From positions 310,001 through 374,000 of the forward strand of contig JBCCPJ010000001.1 of assembly GCA_039024895.1 (NCBI GenBank): 64,000 nucleotides of DNA, written 5' to 3'. Numbering within the stretch: the first letter of the stretch is position 1; each line of letters opens with the position of its first letter. The DNA comes from JAJDOD01 sp039024895 (GTDB lineage: Bacteria; Pseudomonadota; Alphaproteobacteria; Rhodobacterales; Rhodobacteraceae). The notes beneath the pieces were generated by a model. It was not told where the DNA came from and did no database searches. It saw only the letters and a program-made list of their open reading frames with translations. The translations under genes and the position numbers were made by a program. Below are positions 50,645 to 58,206 of this stretch, in pieces.

Positions 50645-51349
50645 TTAATCAGGCGCCAGCATATAGCCTGCGCCGCGCACCGTTTGGAGGTAGCGTGGAC
50701 GTTTCGGATCAACCTCCAATTTTCGTCGGAGGCGCGTGATTTGCACATCGACGGCGCGCTCTTGCGCTTGGCCACCATCACGCCCCAAGTCTTCTACCAG
50801 CTTCGCCCGCGATAGGGGCGCCCCCGGCTGCGCCGAAAAAATGCGCATCAACTGCGCTTCTGTCGCTGTTAATCGAACAGGTGTGTCACTGTCCCACAGG
50901 GTGCCCTTTTCGACATCGTAGCGTAACCCGCCAAGCGATAGGATCTTGGGAACGATATCTGCGGGGTCCTGCGCCGGAACGCGCCGCAGGATGGAGTTGA
51001 TCCGGAGTAAAAGCTCCTTTGGCTCAAAAGGTTTGGGAAGATAGTCATCAGCCCCAGCTTCCAAACCATGAATGCGGTCTTGGGTATCGGCCTTTGCAGT
51101 CAAAAGCAGAATTGGCATATGTTCTCTTGCCGCCCTGAGGCGTCGGCAATAGGCGATACCGTCCTCACCCGGCATCATCACATCAAGCACGATCATGTCA
51201 AAATCCAACCCGCTCAAAATACGGTCCGCGTGGGCGGCGTCGCGAGCAGATGAGACAAGAAAACCGTGCCGAATTAGGAACTTTTGTAGCAGACCACGAA
51301 TACGTTCGTCGTCATCGACAATTAACAGATGCGCATCAGGTTCGGTCAT
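50645..51349 (-). CDS. petR: PetR-like OmpR-family response regulator
   Basis: A 234-residue regulator. The receiver has DDDE (12-15), the phosphorylation site in MIVLDVMMPGEDG and YLPKPFEP; the winged-helix domain has VDVQITRLRRKLEVDPKRPRYLQTVRGAGYM. It follows the MarR-type petP with an ATGA overlap. In Rhodobacter capsulatus petP-petR lie upstream of petABC (cytochrome bc1) and PetR is needed for growth. No petABC genes are in this window, so the name rests on the gene pair and similarity. Confidence 0.85.
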   Translation of the reverse strand: MTEPDAHLLIVDDDERIRGLLQKFLIRHGFLVSSARDAAHADRILSGLDFDMIVLDVMMPGEDGIAYCRRLRAAREHMPILLLTAKADTQDRIHGLEAGADDYLPKPFEPKELLLRINSILRRVPAQDPADIVPKILSLGGLRYDVEKGTLWDSDTPVRLTATEAQLMRIFSAQPGAPLSRAKLVEDLGRDGGQAQERAVDVQITRLRRKLEVDPKRPRYLQTVRGAGYMLAPD

Positions 51350-51852
51350 TCCCCCGCCTCTCTCAGACGAGCGTAATGGTGCCGCATGTCGGTGTCCATC
51401 ATCGCTTCAAGGACTTGGCGGAAGCCAACGACGGCTTCAGGACCTACCTGGCGGAAAGCGGCCCTCATTCGGTTGCGTTGTGCGGTCGACAGCTCCGCTT
51501 CAAGCGCTTCTCCTCTTTCGGTTAGGAAAAGATGGCGCTCGCGTTTATCGCGCGTCCCGACACGGCTTTCGACCAGCCCATCATCAATGAGCGTCCGCAT
51601 AACGCGGTTGAGCGACTGTTTGGTAACGCCGAGGATAGACAACAGGTTATTCACCGTGGTGCCAGGGCTTCGGTTTATGAAGTGGACTGCCCGGTGATGC
51701 GCGCGGCCGTACCCTTTGACGGTCAAGATACGGTCCGGGTCGGCTGTAAATCCGCGATACGCAAAGAACATCGCTTCGATCCCTTTGCGCAATTGGTCAT
51801 CCGTTAAAAATAGGAGGGTTTCGTTTCCGGCGGGTCCGCTTGTTTCAGCCAT
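51346..51852 (-). CDS. petP: PetP-like MarR-family transcriptional regulator
   Basis: A 168-residue MarR-type winged-helix regulator: TVNNLLSILGVTKQSLNRVMRTLIDDGLVESRVGTRDKRERHLFLTERGEAL is the DNA-binding part (about 65-117), framed by dimerisation helices. The long frame continues to 52395 antisense to ilvE, but only the ATG at 51852 begins a sensible protein. It overlaps petR. An inverted repeat 35 bases upstream is a candidate binding site, which would make it self-regulated. Confidence 0.88.
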   Translation of the reverse strand: MAETSGPAGNETLLFLTDDQLRKGIEAMFFAYRGFTADPDRILTVKGYGRAHHRAVHFINRSPGTTVNNLLSILGVTKQSLNRVMRTLIDDGLVESRVGTRDKRERHLFLTERGEALEAELSTAQRNRMRAAFRQVGPEAVVGFRQVLEAMMDTDMRHHYARLREAGE

Positions 51853-51886
51853 GGGATGGTCCAACTGTTCTTCCGTCGCAGAGTTT

Positions 51887-51905
51887 ATGTCAGCCTTGTT
51901 GACAT
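51887..51905. promoter_or_regulatory. Candidate MarR-type operator between petP and ilvE
   Basis: ATGTCA-GCCTTGT-TGACAT is a perfect 6-bp inverted repeat with a seven-base spacer, 35 bases upstream of the petP start and 94 bases upstream of ilvE. The right arm contains TTGACA (51899-51904), a consensus -35 box pointing toward ilvE, though the matching -10 is weak. Size and position fit a PetP site; binding is inference. Confidence 0.45.
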
Positions 51906-51998
51906 TCCAAGGACTGACTGGTACCGATTTCCAGATTTTCCGCAACTTTATGTCTGAAGCGGAACTATAAACGCAACTTTTGCAAATGGAGACCAGGG

Positions 51999-52865
51999 AT
52001 GGCTGGCTATGATGACCGCGACGGGCTGATCTGGATGGATGGAGAAATGGTCGACTGGCGGAGTGCCAATGTCCATATTTTGTCTCATGCAATGCACTAT
52101 GCGTCCTCCGTGTTTGAAGGAGAACGCGCCTATGGTGGTAAGATCTTCGAAAGCCGCAAGCATTCAGAACGCCTTCATTTTTCTGCCGGCGAGCTCGATT
52201 TTCAGATTCCATACTCGGTTGATGAACTCGAAGCCGCGAAGCAACAAGTCTTGACGGCGAACGGCTTGACGGATGCCTATGTGCGCGCCGTCGCTTGGCG
52301 TGGCGCAGGCGAAGATATGGGCGTTGCCTCAGCAAGGAACCCTGTCCATTTGGCCATAGCCGCGTGGGAATGGGGCAGCTACTACGGCGACGCAAAGTTC
52401 AAAGGCGCAAAACTGGATATCGCGAAATGGAAGCGCCCTTCGCCTGAGACGATCCCGGTTCATGCGAAAGCCGCGGGCCTTTACATGATCTGCACCACCT
52501 CTAAACACGCGGCGGAGGCGAAAGGATGTTCAGACGCGCTATTCATGGACTATCGCGGGTATGTCGCGGAAGCGACGGGTGCGAATATCTTCTTCGTCAA
52601 GGACGGTGAAGTGCACACCCCAAAACCAGACTGCTTTCTGAACGGCATCACCCGTCAAACCGTCATCAGCATGCTCCAAGACCGACAAATCAAGGTTCAT
52701 GAACGCGTCATTATGCCAGCGGAACTCGAAGGGTTTGAGCAGTGTTGGCTCACGGGAACGGCCGCTGAAGTGACGCCTGTTGGGGAGATCGGAACCTATA
52801 ACTTCGAGGTTGGCGCCCTGACGCGAGACGTGGCGGAAAGCTACGAAAAACTCGTAAGATCCTGA
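51999..52865 (+). CDS. ilvE: Branched-chain amino acid aminotransferase
   Basis: A fold-type IV PLP enzyme of 288 residues, the last step in leucine, isoleucine and valine synthesis. Signatures are SHAMHYASSVFEGERAYGG, the PLP lysine Lys157 in IPVHAKAAGLYM, and EATGANIFFVKDGEVHTP...FLNGITRQTVI. A GGAGA-type ribosome site precedes the ATG at 51999. It is divergent from petP. Length and motifs are complete. Confidence 0.96.
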   Translation: MAGYDDRDGLIWMDGEMVDWRSANVHILSHAMHYASSVFEGERAYGGKIFESRKHSERLHFSAGELDFQIPYSVDELEAAKQQVLTANGLTDAYVRAVAWRGAGEDMGVASARNPVHLAIAAWEWGSYYGDAKFKGAKLDIAKWKRPSPETIPVHAKAAGLYMICTTSKHAAEAKGCSDALFMDYRGYVAEATGANIFFVKDGEVHTPKPDCFLNGITRQTVISMLQDRQIKVHERVIMPAELEGFEQCWLTGTAAEVTPVGEIGTYNFEVGALTRDVAESYEKLVRS

Positions 52866-52908
52866 CTCCATCCTTGTTCGCCCTTTTAGCGCGGATATCC
52901 TACGAGCC

Positions 52909-54060
52909 ATGGAAACGCAGTTTGACGAGATACGTGATGCGGTTGCACGGCTTTGCGCCAATTTCCCAGGCTCATACTGGCAGAAACTCGACCGAGCGCG
53001 CGCCTACCCTGACGCTTTTCTAAAGGCTCTGACGGAGGCGGGGTTCCTCGCCGCCTTGATCCCGGAGGAATACGGGGGTGCCGGCTTGCCGCTCGGCGCT
53101 GCTGTGGCCATACTTGAAGAAATCCATCGTTCCGGCGGTTCTGCGGGCGCGTGCCATGCGCAGATGTATACCATGGGCACATTGCTTCGGCATGGGAGCG
53201 ACGCCCAGAAGCAGAAATACCTGCCACGCATCGCGTCGGGCGATTTGCGTCTTCAAGCGTTTGGCGTGACTGAACCTACAAGCGGTACAGACACAGCGTC
53301 CCTCAAGACCGTGGCGAAGCAAGACGGGTCTATGTGGCGGATCAGCGGCCAGAAGATATGGACCAGCCGCGCCGAACATTCTGATCTGATGATCCTCTTG
53401 GCGCGCACCACACCCATAGACCGCGATCAAAAGAAACATGACGGATTGTCGGTCTTCTTGGTGGATATGCAGGATGCGCGCGCGAACGGCATGACTATTC
53501 GGCCCATCCGAACGATGATGAACCATGCCACTACAGAGGTGTTTTTCGACGATGTTCCTGTGCCCGCTGAGAACCTGATCGGGCAAGAAGGACAAGGGTT
53601 CCGCTATATCCTCTCCGGCATGAACGCCGAACGCATTCTGATTGCGGCTGAGTGTATCGGCGACGCGAAGTGGTTCATCGACAAGGCGTGCAGCTATGCG
53701 AAAGAGCGCGTCCTTTTCGACAGGCCAATCGGTCAGAACCAAGGCGTTCAATTCCCGATAGCAGAAGCCTATGCGGCCATGCGCGCGGCTGAATTGATGG
53801 TACACAAAGCAACCGAGCTGTACGACAGCGGCAGCACCCGTGGAGAAGAAGCGAACCTTGCCAAGATGTTAGCGGCAGACGCAAGCTGGAAAGCAGCGGA
53901 TATGTGTGTTCAGACCCATGGAGGTTTTGGCTTTGCCGAAGAATACGATGTCGAACGCAAGTTCCGGGAAGCCCGTCTATATGGCGTTGCACCGATTTCC
54001 ACGAACATGGTTCTATCCTACATCGCTGAGCACGTTCTTGGGTTACCGAGGAGCTACTGA
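52909..54060 (+). CDS. Acyl-CoA dehydrogenase family protein
   Basis: A 383-residue FAD flavoprotein that desaturates an acyl-CoA thioester. The three-domain layout is intact: AALIPEEYGGAGLPLG, AFGVTEPTSGTDTASLKT (FAD site), QKIWTSRAEHSD, and the C-terminal VQTHGGFGFAEEYDVERKFREARLY. The glutamate near the C-terminus used by medium-chain enzymes (YEGTSQIQ) is missing; Ala361 and neighbours read GVAPISTNM. Glu241 in MNAERILIA matches the base of isovaleryl-CoA dehydrogenase, so it may act there. It overlaps the next gene by one base. Confidence 0.92.
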   Translation: METQFDEIRDAVARLCANFPGSYWQKLDRARAYPDAFLKALTEAGFLAALIPEEYGGAGLPLGAAVAILEEIHRSGGSAGACHAQMYTMGTLLRHGSDAQKQKYLPRIASGDLRLQAFGVTEPTSGTDTASLKTVAKQDGSMWRISGQKIWTSRAEHSDLMILLARTTPIDRDQKKHDGLSVFLVDMQDARANGMTIRPIRTMMNHATTEVFFDDVPVPAENLIGQEGQGFRYILSGMNAERILIAAECIGDAKWFIDKACSYAKERVLFDRPIGQNQGVQFPIAEAYAAMRAAELMVHKATELYDSGSTRGEEANLAKMLAADASWKAADMCVQTHGGFGFAEEYDVERKFREARLYGVAPISTNMVLSYIAEHVLGLPRSY

Positions 54061-54857
54061 TGATCCCGGCTGAGACCATTGAGCGTTGCCGAGTTTACGC
54101 CGGTCGTTCACGTGAAACGACCGACAGCATGTCGCCGGAACCTGCTCAAAGGCTGAGCGTGCTTTTGGGCGCCGCTCTAGGGCAGCACTTGCCGCTGTGC
54201 TGGCATTGGGCTTACTTCAACAACGCCGTGAAACCGGAAGACACCGGGCACGACGGCCATGAGCGCCTGGGGCTTTTTCTTCCCGACGTCCCCTTACCCA
54301 GGCGGATGTGGGCCTCGGGAGAGATCGAGGTTTTACGTCAACTCGATATCGGCGAACCCGCCACGCGACATTCGCAGATTGAAGAGGTGACATTTAAGCC
54401 CGGGCGCAGTGGCGATCTCTGTTTTGTGACGCTTCGCCACGATATTGAGCAAGGGCAGCTATGTATCGTCGAGCGGCAAACCATCGTTTACCGGCAGCAG
54501 GGCCGTCCCGAAACGGCGCTTCGATCCTCTGACGAGCCCGTTCCGCAGGGCTATATCGTTGTACCGGACAGCACTGTTTTGGCCTACTCGGCGATAACTC
54601 AAAATGGGCATCGGATACATTGGGACAGGGATTTCTGTCGGGATGTCGAAAGTTACCCGGACCTGGTTGTTCACGGCCCCCTACTTGCAACACTGCTAGC
54701 CCAGGAACTCGATAAGGAACCTAAGCCCTGTCGCTTCCAATACCGGGCAAAGGCACCTGTTTTCGTCACTAGCCCGTTTCGTATCGAGAAATCGGGAAGT
54801 ACCGCCAGAATTATGCGTTCTGACGGTGTTGAAGCCATGTTTGCCGAGTATTTCTAG
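54060..54857 (+). CDS. MaoC/FAS1-like hydratase (HTD2 or mesaconyl-C4-CoA hydratase type)
   Basis: A 265-residue double-hotdog protein. The N-terminal half holds GAALGQHLPLCWHWAYFNNAV and ERLGLFLPDVPLPRRMWASGE, typical of the FAS1-like dehydratase/mesaconyl-CoA hydratase group; the C-terminal half has a hydratase-type YSAITQNGHRIHWDRDFCRDVESYPDLVVHGPLLATLL, in which the catalytic Asp/His pair is modified to Asn-x-His. Coupled by TGATG to the acyl-CoA dehydrogenase gene, it should hydrate the enoyl-CoA made by that enzyme. The carbon source is unknown. Confidence 0.85.
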   Translation: MIPAETIERCRVYAGRSRETTDSMSPEPAQRLSVLLGAALGQHLPLCWHWAYFNNAVKPEDTGHDGHERLGLFLPDVPLPRRMWASGEIEVLRQLDIGEPATRHSQIEEVTFKPGRSGDLCFVTLRHDIEQGQLCIVERQTIVYRQQGRPETALRSSDEPVPQGYIVVPDSTVLAYSAITQNGHRIHWDRDFCRDVESYPDLVVHGPLLATLLAQELDKEPKPCRFQYRAKAPVFVTSPFRIEKSGSTARIMRSDGVEAMFAEYF

Positions 54858-55480
54858 GCTTTCCGCCGTATGGCGAACAGCCCTAGTCCGCTTAAAAGAA
54901 GCAGCGCTCCCCCAGGAAGCGGGATTGGCGTGACCGCGCTAAAGTCGATGCGCTGATCGAAAACCAAATCCGGGCCGGTGCCGTTACTGACGAAAAATGT
55001 CCCGGCGAAGAAACCAGACATTGCGGCAGTTGCCAGAAAATTCTGAAAGTCAGCTACGGTGGTGAACGCGCTGCCCGGGGTGCCAGTGTAGACAAATTGG
55101 AAGGCGCCAGCAGACAGGAAATCCGAATATGGGCCGGTGACGCCGCCCAAAAAACCACTAACAGTAACGGTTCCGGCAGCAGCGTCATGGACAACGGGAT
55201 TATCGAATTGCGAGCCGGCGGTGGCGATCCCAGGAAACGACGCCCCGAACAGGCTGTTATCCATCAGCGACATCGGCGTGCTGCTCGGAAAAGCAACGTC
55301 GGTGCGCGCGCTTCCTGTGCCCTTGTCGCCGACCGAGCCATTCGAGAAGAACCCGACGTTTTGAGTCTGACCGTCGCCGCCGATGCTATCTATCTGAATT
55401 GGGTAGTTGAACGTTGCAGAGAATGCTGCACTAGAAACGAAAAGTAGTGCTGCGGTTAGCACATAGAAAAACTGTCTCAT
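54854..55480 (-). CDS. VPLPA-CTERM-like surface protein
   Basis: A 208-residue exported protein with a signal peptide (MRQFFYVLTAALLFVSSAAFSA) and a C-terminal sorting tail: TPIPLPGGALLLLSGLG, hydrophobic helix, then RRKA. This resembles the VPLPA-CTERM variant of PEP-CTERM sorting signals recognised by an exosortase in Rhodobacteraceae. The body is Gly/Ser/Thr-rich, beta-like, with no enzymatic motif. The ATG at 55480 has GAGGGAAGG before it; an extension to 55537 is rejected. No exosortase gene is in the window. It ends convergently with the hydratase gene. Confidence 0.85.
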   Translation of the reverse strand: MRQFFYVLTAALLFVSSAAFSATFNYPIQIDSIGGDGQTQNVGFFSNGSVGDKGTGSARTDVAFPSSTPMSLMDNSLFGASFPGIATAGSQFDNPVVHDAAAGTVTVSGFLGGVTGPYSDFLSAGAFQFVYTGTPGSAFTTVADFQNFLATAAMSGFFAGTFFVSNGTGPDLVFDQRIDFSAVTPIPLPGGALLLLSGLGLFAIRRKA

Positions 55481-55570
55481 TACCTTCCCTCTTTCACTTG
55501 CACTATGCGAGCTTAGAGGGGAAGTGGCACTGTTCAAACAACAGATTTTAGTGTTTTCACGAGCCGTTCA

Positions 55571-55599
55571 TGAAAGAAGGGCCGCCATTGGCGACCCTT
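55571..55599 (-). terminator. Terminator-like hairpin ending the small transcript
   Basis: On the minus strand AAGGGTCGCC (plus 55599-55590) pairs with GGCGGCCCTT (55586-55577) with one G-U pair and a three-base loop, followed by CTTTCA. The T-run is imperfect. It is the only strong stem downstream of the YhhQ-side region and ends the candidate small RNA described next. Confidence 0.6.
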
Positions 55600-55683
55600 C
55601 CGAGGTTCTTGGAGATGGGCCAGTTAGGGACCTTGAAGGTTCCAAGTCGCCCAATCAAAGATGTTTTGTCTTCGGGATTGCCC

Positions 55684-55740
55684 TCAGACGACGGTCTCCA
55701 TGACTGTCCGGACCTCATTCTCCAATATCGCTCTAGACAC
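55684..55740 (-). CDS. 18-residue leader-like peptide in the small transcript
   Basis: GTG-initiated peptide MSRAILENEVRTVMETVV, an acidic amphipathic helix of 18 residues, seven bases after the core GGAGG of a near-perfect Shine-Dalgarno. The reading frame is too short for statistical support; what supports it is the exceptional ribosome site and its placement within a promoter-terminator unit. It may act as a microprotein or only as a device to load ribosomes. No family is known to me with certainty. Confidence 0.4.
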   Translation of the reverse strand: MSRAILENEVRTVMETVV

Positions 55741-55809
55741 TGGACCACCTCCTTTCGTTTGTTACCGATATACTGAAGGTGACATAGATTTAGTGTCTGT
55801 CAAATTAAT

Positions 55810-56430
55810 TTACGCCGGTTGGGTCCCCATTCGTTTCACGATTAGGCGAAACGGCACCAAAGCAATCAAGGCAAGCGTAAGTTTTACGCACCAATCAGCT
55901 GCCGCGAGCGACGCCCAAAGCGGTGCCATGGGCCCGACGCCGAGCAAGGGTAGCATTTCAACGGCCCATGTCACGTCGTTCATGGGCTCTAGGAAACTGA
56001 GTGCAGCTGAGAACGCAACAAAGAAGAAAAGTGCGGTGTCAACAGCGGAGCCAACGAGTGTTGAAATCAACGGGGCCTTCCACCACCGTCGATGGCGCAG
56101 CTTGTTGAATATCGTGATGTCGAGAAGTTGTGCGGTGAGAAACGCAAGCCCAGAACCCAAAGCGATGCGCCACGTCACAAGTGGACCGAAATCGCCTACG
56201 ATTTGTGTTCCGATCAACGAGCACACAACCCCGGTAACAAACCCCACAAGAACCACATTCCGTGCGGTGACGGCTCCATAGACGCGGTTCATCACATCCG
56301 TAACCAAGAACGCCAACGGATAAGTAAAGGCGCCCCATGTTAGCCAGGGGCCGAAGCGATATTGCACAAGAATGTTGGAGACGACCACAATTGTGGCCAT
56401 GGCAAGGATGCCAGGAAAAAGTCGCGCCAT
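55810..56430 (-). CDS. Queuosine precursor transporter, YhhQ family
   Basis: A 206-residue inner-membrane protein of the YhhQ (DUF165/VUT) family with about six helices. Motifs are FGPWLTWGAFTYPLAFLVTDVMNRVYGA, SGLAFLTAQLLDITIFNKLRHRRWWKAPLISTLVGSAVDTALFFFVAFSA and the final VPFRLIVKR. E. coli YhhQ takes up preQ0 and preQ1 for tRNA queuosine modification. GGAAC is about nine bases ahead of the ATG at 56430. I saw no preQ1 riboswitch in the leader. A likely separate promoter for the small transcript lies right after its stop. Confidence 0.92.
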   Translation of the reverse strand: MARLFPGILAMATIVVVSNILVQYRFGPWLTWGAFTYPLAFLVTDVMNRVYGAVTARNVVLVGFVTGVVCSLIGTQIVGDFGPLVTWRIALGSGLAFLTAQLLDITIFNKLRHRRWWKAPLISTLVGSAVDTALFFFVAFSAALSFLEPMNDVTWAVEMLPLLGVGPMAPLWASLAAADWCVKLTLALIALVPFRLIVKRMGTQPA

Positions 56431-56506
56431 GCTGTATGTTCCGTTTTTGCAAGGTAATCGGAGACTTGGGCCCATTTTCGGGACGCCGCGCGATACCCTC
56501 CTTGCC

Positions 56507-57370
56507 CTAGTCGGTCAAGCGGAACTCAACGAACTGCGTTGGCGTGTTATTTCCACCGTTATTATCTGAAACCAGCGTCAAGCGGAGGCCGATGTCATCC
56601 CGCCAAACGGAGATACCCTCCAGGTTTTCGTATTCGCCTCGCTCGCCCGTCCAGATGATGCGATCTTCCGACCCATCGAGCCGTACCCGGCGAATGCGGT
56701 TTTGCCACCACAGACCGACGACGAGCTTCCGCTCCAGCAAGTATAGAGCGCCATCCTCGGAAAAATCGGCTCCCACGATTGCGAAGATATCCTTCTCCGG
56801 CAAATAGCCGTCAATCTCCCATTGTTGATTGTCGCCGAGCCGATAAATCGGAAAGCCATCGCTTAAAGGCTTTTCACTGAAAACATATAAAGTCCCATCG
56901 GGATCGACGGCGGCTGCCTCTAATTGCCAATTTTCCGCATGATCGCGAAAAGTTGGATGATCCTTGATCCATCGCGCTTGGGCAAACGCCTCGTCAAACA
57001 GGTACGCCCGCGTCCATCGTTCGAAGGCAATCCAGGCGCGTCCATCCGCTCCAATCGCCAGCCCTTCAGCATCGGACCAATCACCAACCCGCCGCGCGGC
57101 TACCGGGAGCCCTTTGTGGGAGATGATCGGCTCGATTGCCGTTAGCTCTATTCCTGCAATGTTACCTTGCTCACGGGCAAAGCGGCCTTCTAGCCACCAG
57201 CCCTGATCTGAGACGGCAATGAAACTCTGCCCATCTGAAGCAACTTCAAGTCCGGAAACACCGACCACTGCTTCTGTTTCAAAGTCAAAAACGCCAATGA
57301 CTTCCGCAGTTTGAGCGGCAAGTGACAGGGGCCAGAACGCGAGCGTCAGCGCGAAAGCAAACGGGCGCAT
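56507..57370 (-). CDS. Esterase-like protein of phytase family, exported
   Basis: A 287-residue secreted protein with a signal peptide (MRPFAFALTLAFWPLSLAA). The mature part is a beta-propeller-like repeat structure: GVSGLEVASDGQSFIAVSDQGWW, DAEGLAIGADGRAWIAFER, AAAVDPDGTLYVFSE, and ENLEGISVWRDDIGLRLTLVSDNN, which together match the esterase-like activity of phytase domain (PF13449). The actual substrate is unknown. Its start lies inside the mepA 3' end by 25 bases; a frame extending to 57577 is antisense-free but overlaps mepA further and lacks a signal. Confidence 0.85.
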   Translation of the reverse strand: MRPFAFALTLAFWPLSLAAQTAEVIGVFDFETEAVVGVSGLEVASDGQSFIAVSDQGWWLEGRFAREQGNIAGIELTAIEPIISHKGLPVAARRVGDWSDAEGLAIGADGRAWIAFERWTRAYLFDEAFAQARWIKDHPTFRDHAENWQLEAAAVDPDGTLYVFSEKPLSDGFPIYRLGDNQQWEIDGYLPEKDIFAIVGADFSEDGALYLLERKLVVGLWWQNRIRRVRLDGSEDRIIWTGERGEYENLEGISVWRDDIGLRLTLVSDNNGGNNTPTQFVEFRLTD

Positions 57371-58206
57371 TGCTTGGGCAAATCGGCGAGAACGTACTCT
57401 CTTCTTGGCTTTGGGGCCGGCGCATTGGGGTCCGGTGGCGGTGGGTTTAGAATGTTGTTCACCCATTCCTGCGCGTCTGCACAGCCATCTCCGCGCGGCG
57501 GCGGCGCTTGCGCGACACAGCCTGACTGACCTTTCGGACAGTTGAGACGCACGTGAAAATGATAATGGTGCCCCCACCAGGGTCTGATTTTGCGAAGCCA
57601 GCTGCGATCTCCTGCTTCATCTTTACACATTTGGACCTTCGCCCCCGGGAAGACAAAAATGCGCGCCGTACGCCGGTCCTTCGCCGCCGCCTTTAGCAAC
57701 TCGTGGTGTTGGCGGCTCCAGTTTTCGTTTACATAGGCACCCTTTGCCCGCCTGAGCGATATGGACGATATGTTTTCCCGTTGGGCGCGGCTCAGGCGCA
57801 TGTTTGTCGCAGGACGCATCCAGATATCGATGTCGAGACCGCTCTGATGACTACGGTGACCTGTAAGCATTGGTCCCCCACGCGGCTGCGACATGTCCCC
57901 GATGTAGAGACCGTCCCATCCCGGCAGCTTTGCAGCAAAACGGGAAAGGCGTTGGACATAGTCAATGGTCTCGGGATGTGCCCAGTTCCGGTTTCGGCTG
58001 AGGCGCATGGCTTGCCAGGTGGGTCCTGTCTCATCGAGCTGCTGACCGCCGGCCAAGCAACCCTTGGCATATTCACCGTAGACGGCGGCGCGATGTGAGG
58101 AGCCTGTTCTTTCTGCACCGAAAAGTTCCTTGGCAAGCGGTTGTGCGCTAACCGGCACGGGTAAAAGGAATGCAGCTACGAGTGAAGTGAGGATTATTCG
58201 GACCAT
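57346..58206 (-). CDS. mepA: Penicillin-insensitive murein endopeptidase
   Basis: A 286-residue periplasmic zinc peptidase that cuts D-Ala-meso-DAP cross-links of peptidoglycan. After the signal peptide (MVRIILTSLVAAFLLPVPVSA) come the LAS-type motifs GGPMLTGHRSHQSGLDIDIWM with zinc His and Asp, and WWGHHYHFHVRLNCP with zinc His. Cysteines near 60, 209 and 233-250 suggest disulfides. It follows the MFS gene with a 13-base overlap; a GAGGGAG lies 13 bases before the ATG. It is in an operon with the MFS permease and phytase-like gene. Confidence 0.95.
   Translation of the reverse strand: MVRIILTSLVAAFLLPVPVSAQPLAKELFGAERTGSSHRAAVYGEYAKGCLAGGQQLDETGPTWQAMRLSRNRNWAHPETIDYVQRLSRFAAKLPGWDGLYIGDMSQPRGGPMLTGHRSHQSGLDIDIWMRPATNMRLSRAQRENISSISLRRAKGAYVNENWSRQHHELLKAAAKDRRTARIFVFPGAKVQMCKDEAGDRSWLRKIRPWWGHHYHFHVRLNCPKGQSGCVAQAPPPRGDGCADAQEWVNNILNPPPPDPNAPAPKPRREYVLADLPKQCARLLSR

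Larger units (their letters stand above)
55571..55803 (-). ncRNA. Candidate small transcript with extended Shine-Dalgarno and 18-codon ORF
   Basis: Reading leftward from the yhhQ stop: TTGACA at 55803-55798 (consensus -35, no clear -10); an untranslated stretch; GAAAGGAGGTGGTCC (55756-55742), complementary to the 16S rRNA 3' end over 15 bases with one G-U pair; GTG at 55740; 18 codons; TGA at 55686-55684; then a trailer with pairing segments (GATTGGGC with GCCCATC around ACCTT-C-AAGGT) and a terminator-like hairpin. No other gene covers this strip. It could be an sRNA, a small-protein mRNA or both. Confidence 0.5.

Noticed and set aside
51853..52395. N-terminal extension of the petP frame
   Set aside because: Runs antisense through ilvE and has the Arg/His/Ser-rich composition of a shadow; MarR proteins of about 168 residues start at 51852.
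55557..55776. 63- and 68-codon ORFs on both strands across the small transcript
   Set aside because: Neither has a ribosome site or family resemblance. The minus-strand signals (near-perfect Shine-Dalgarno, terminator) support the 18-codon frame or an RNA.
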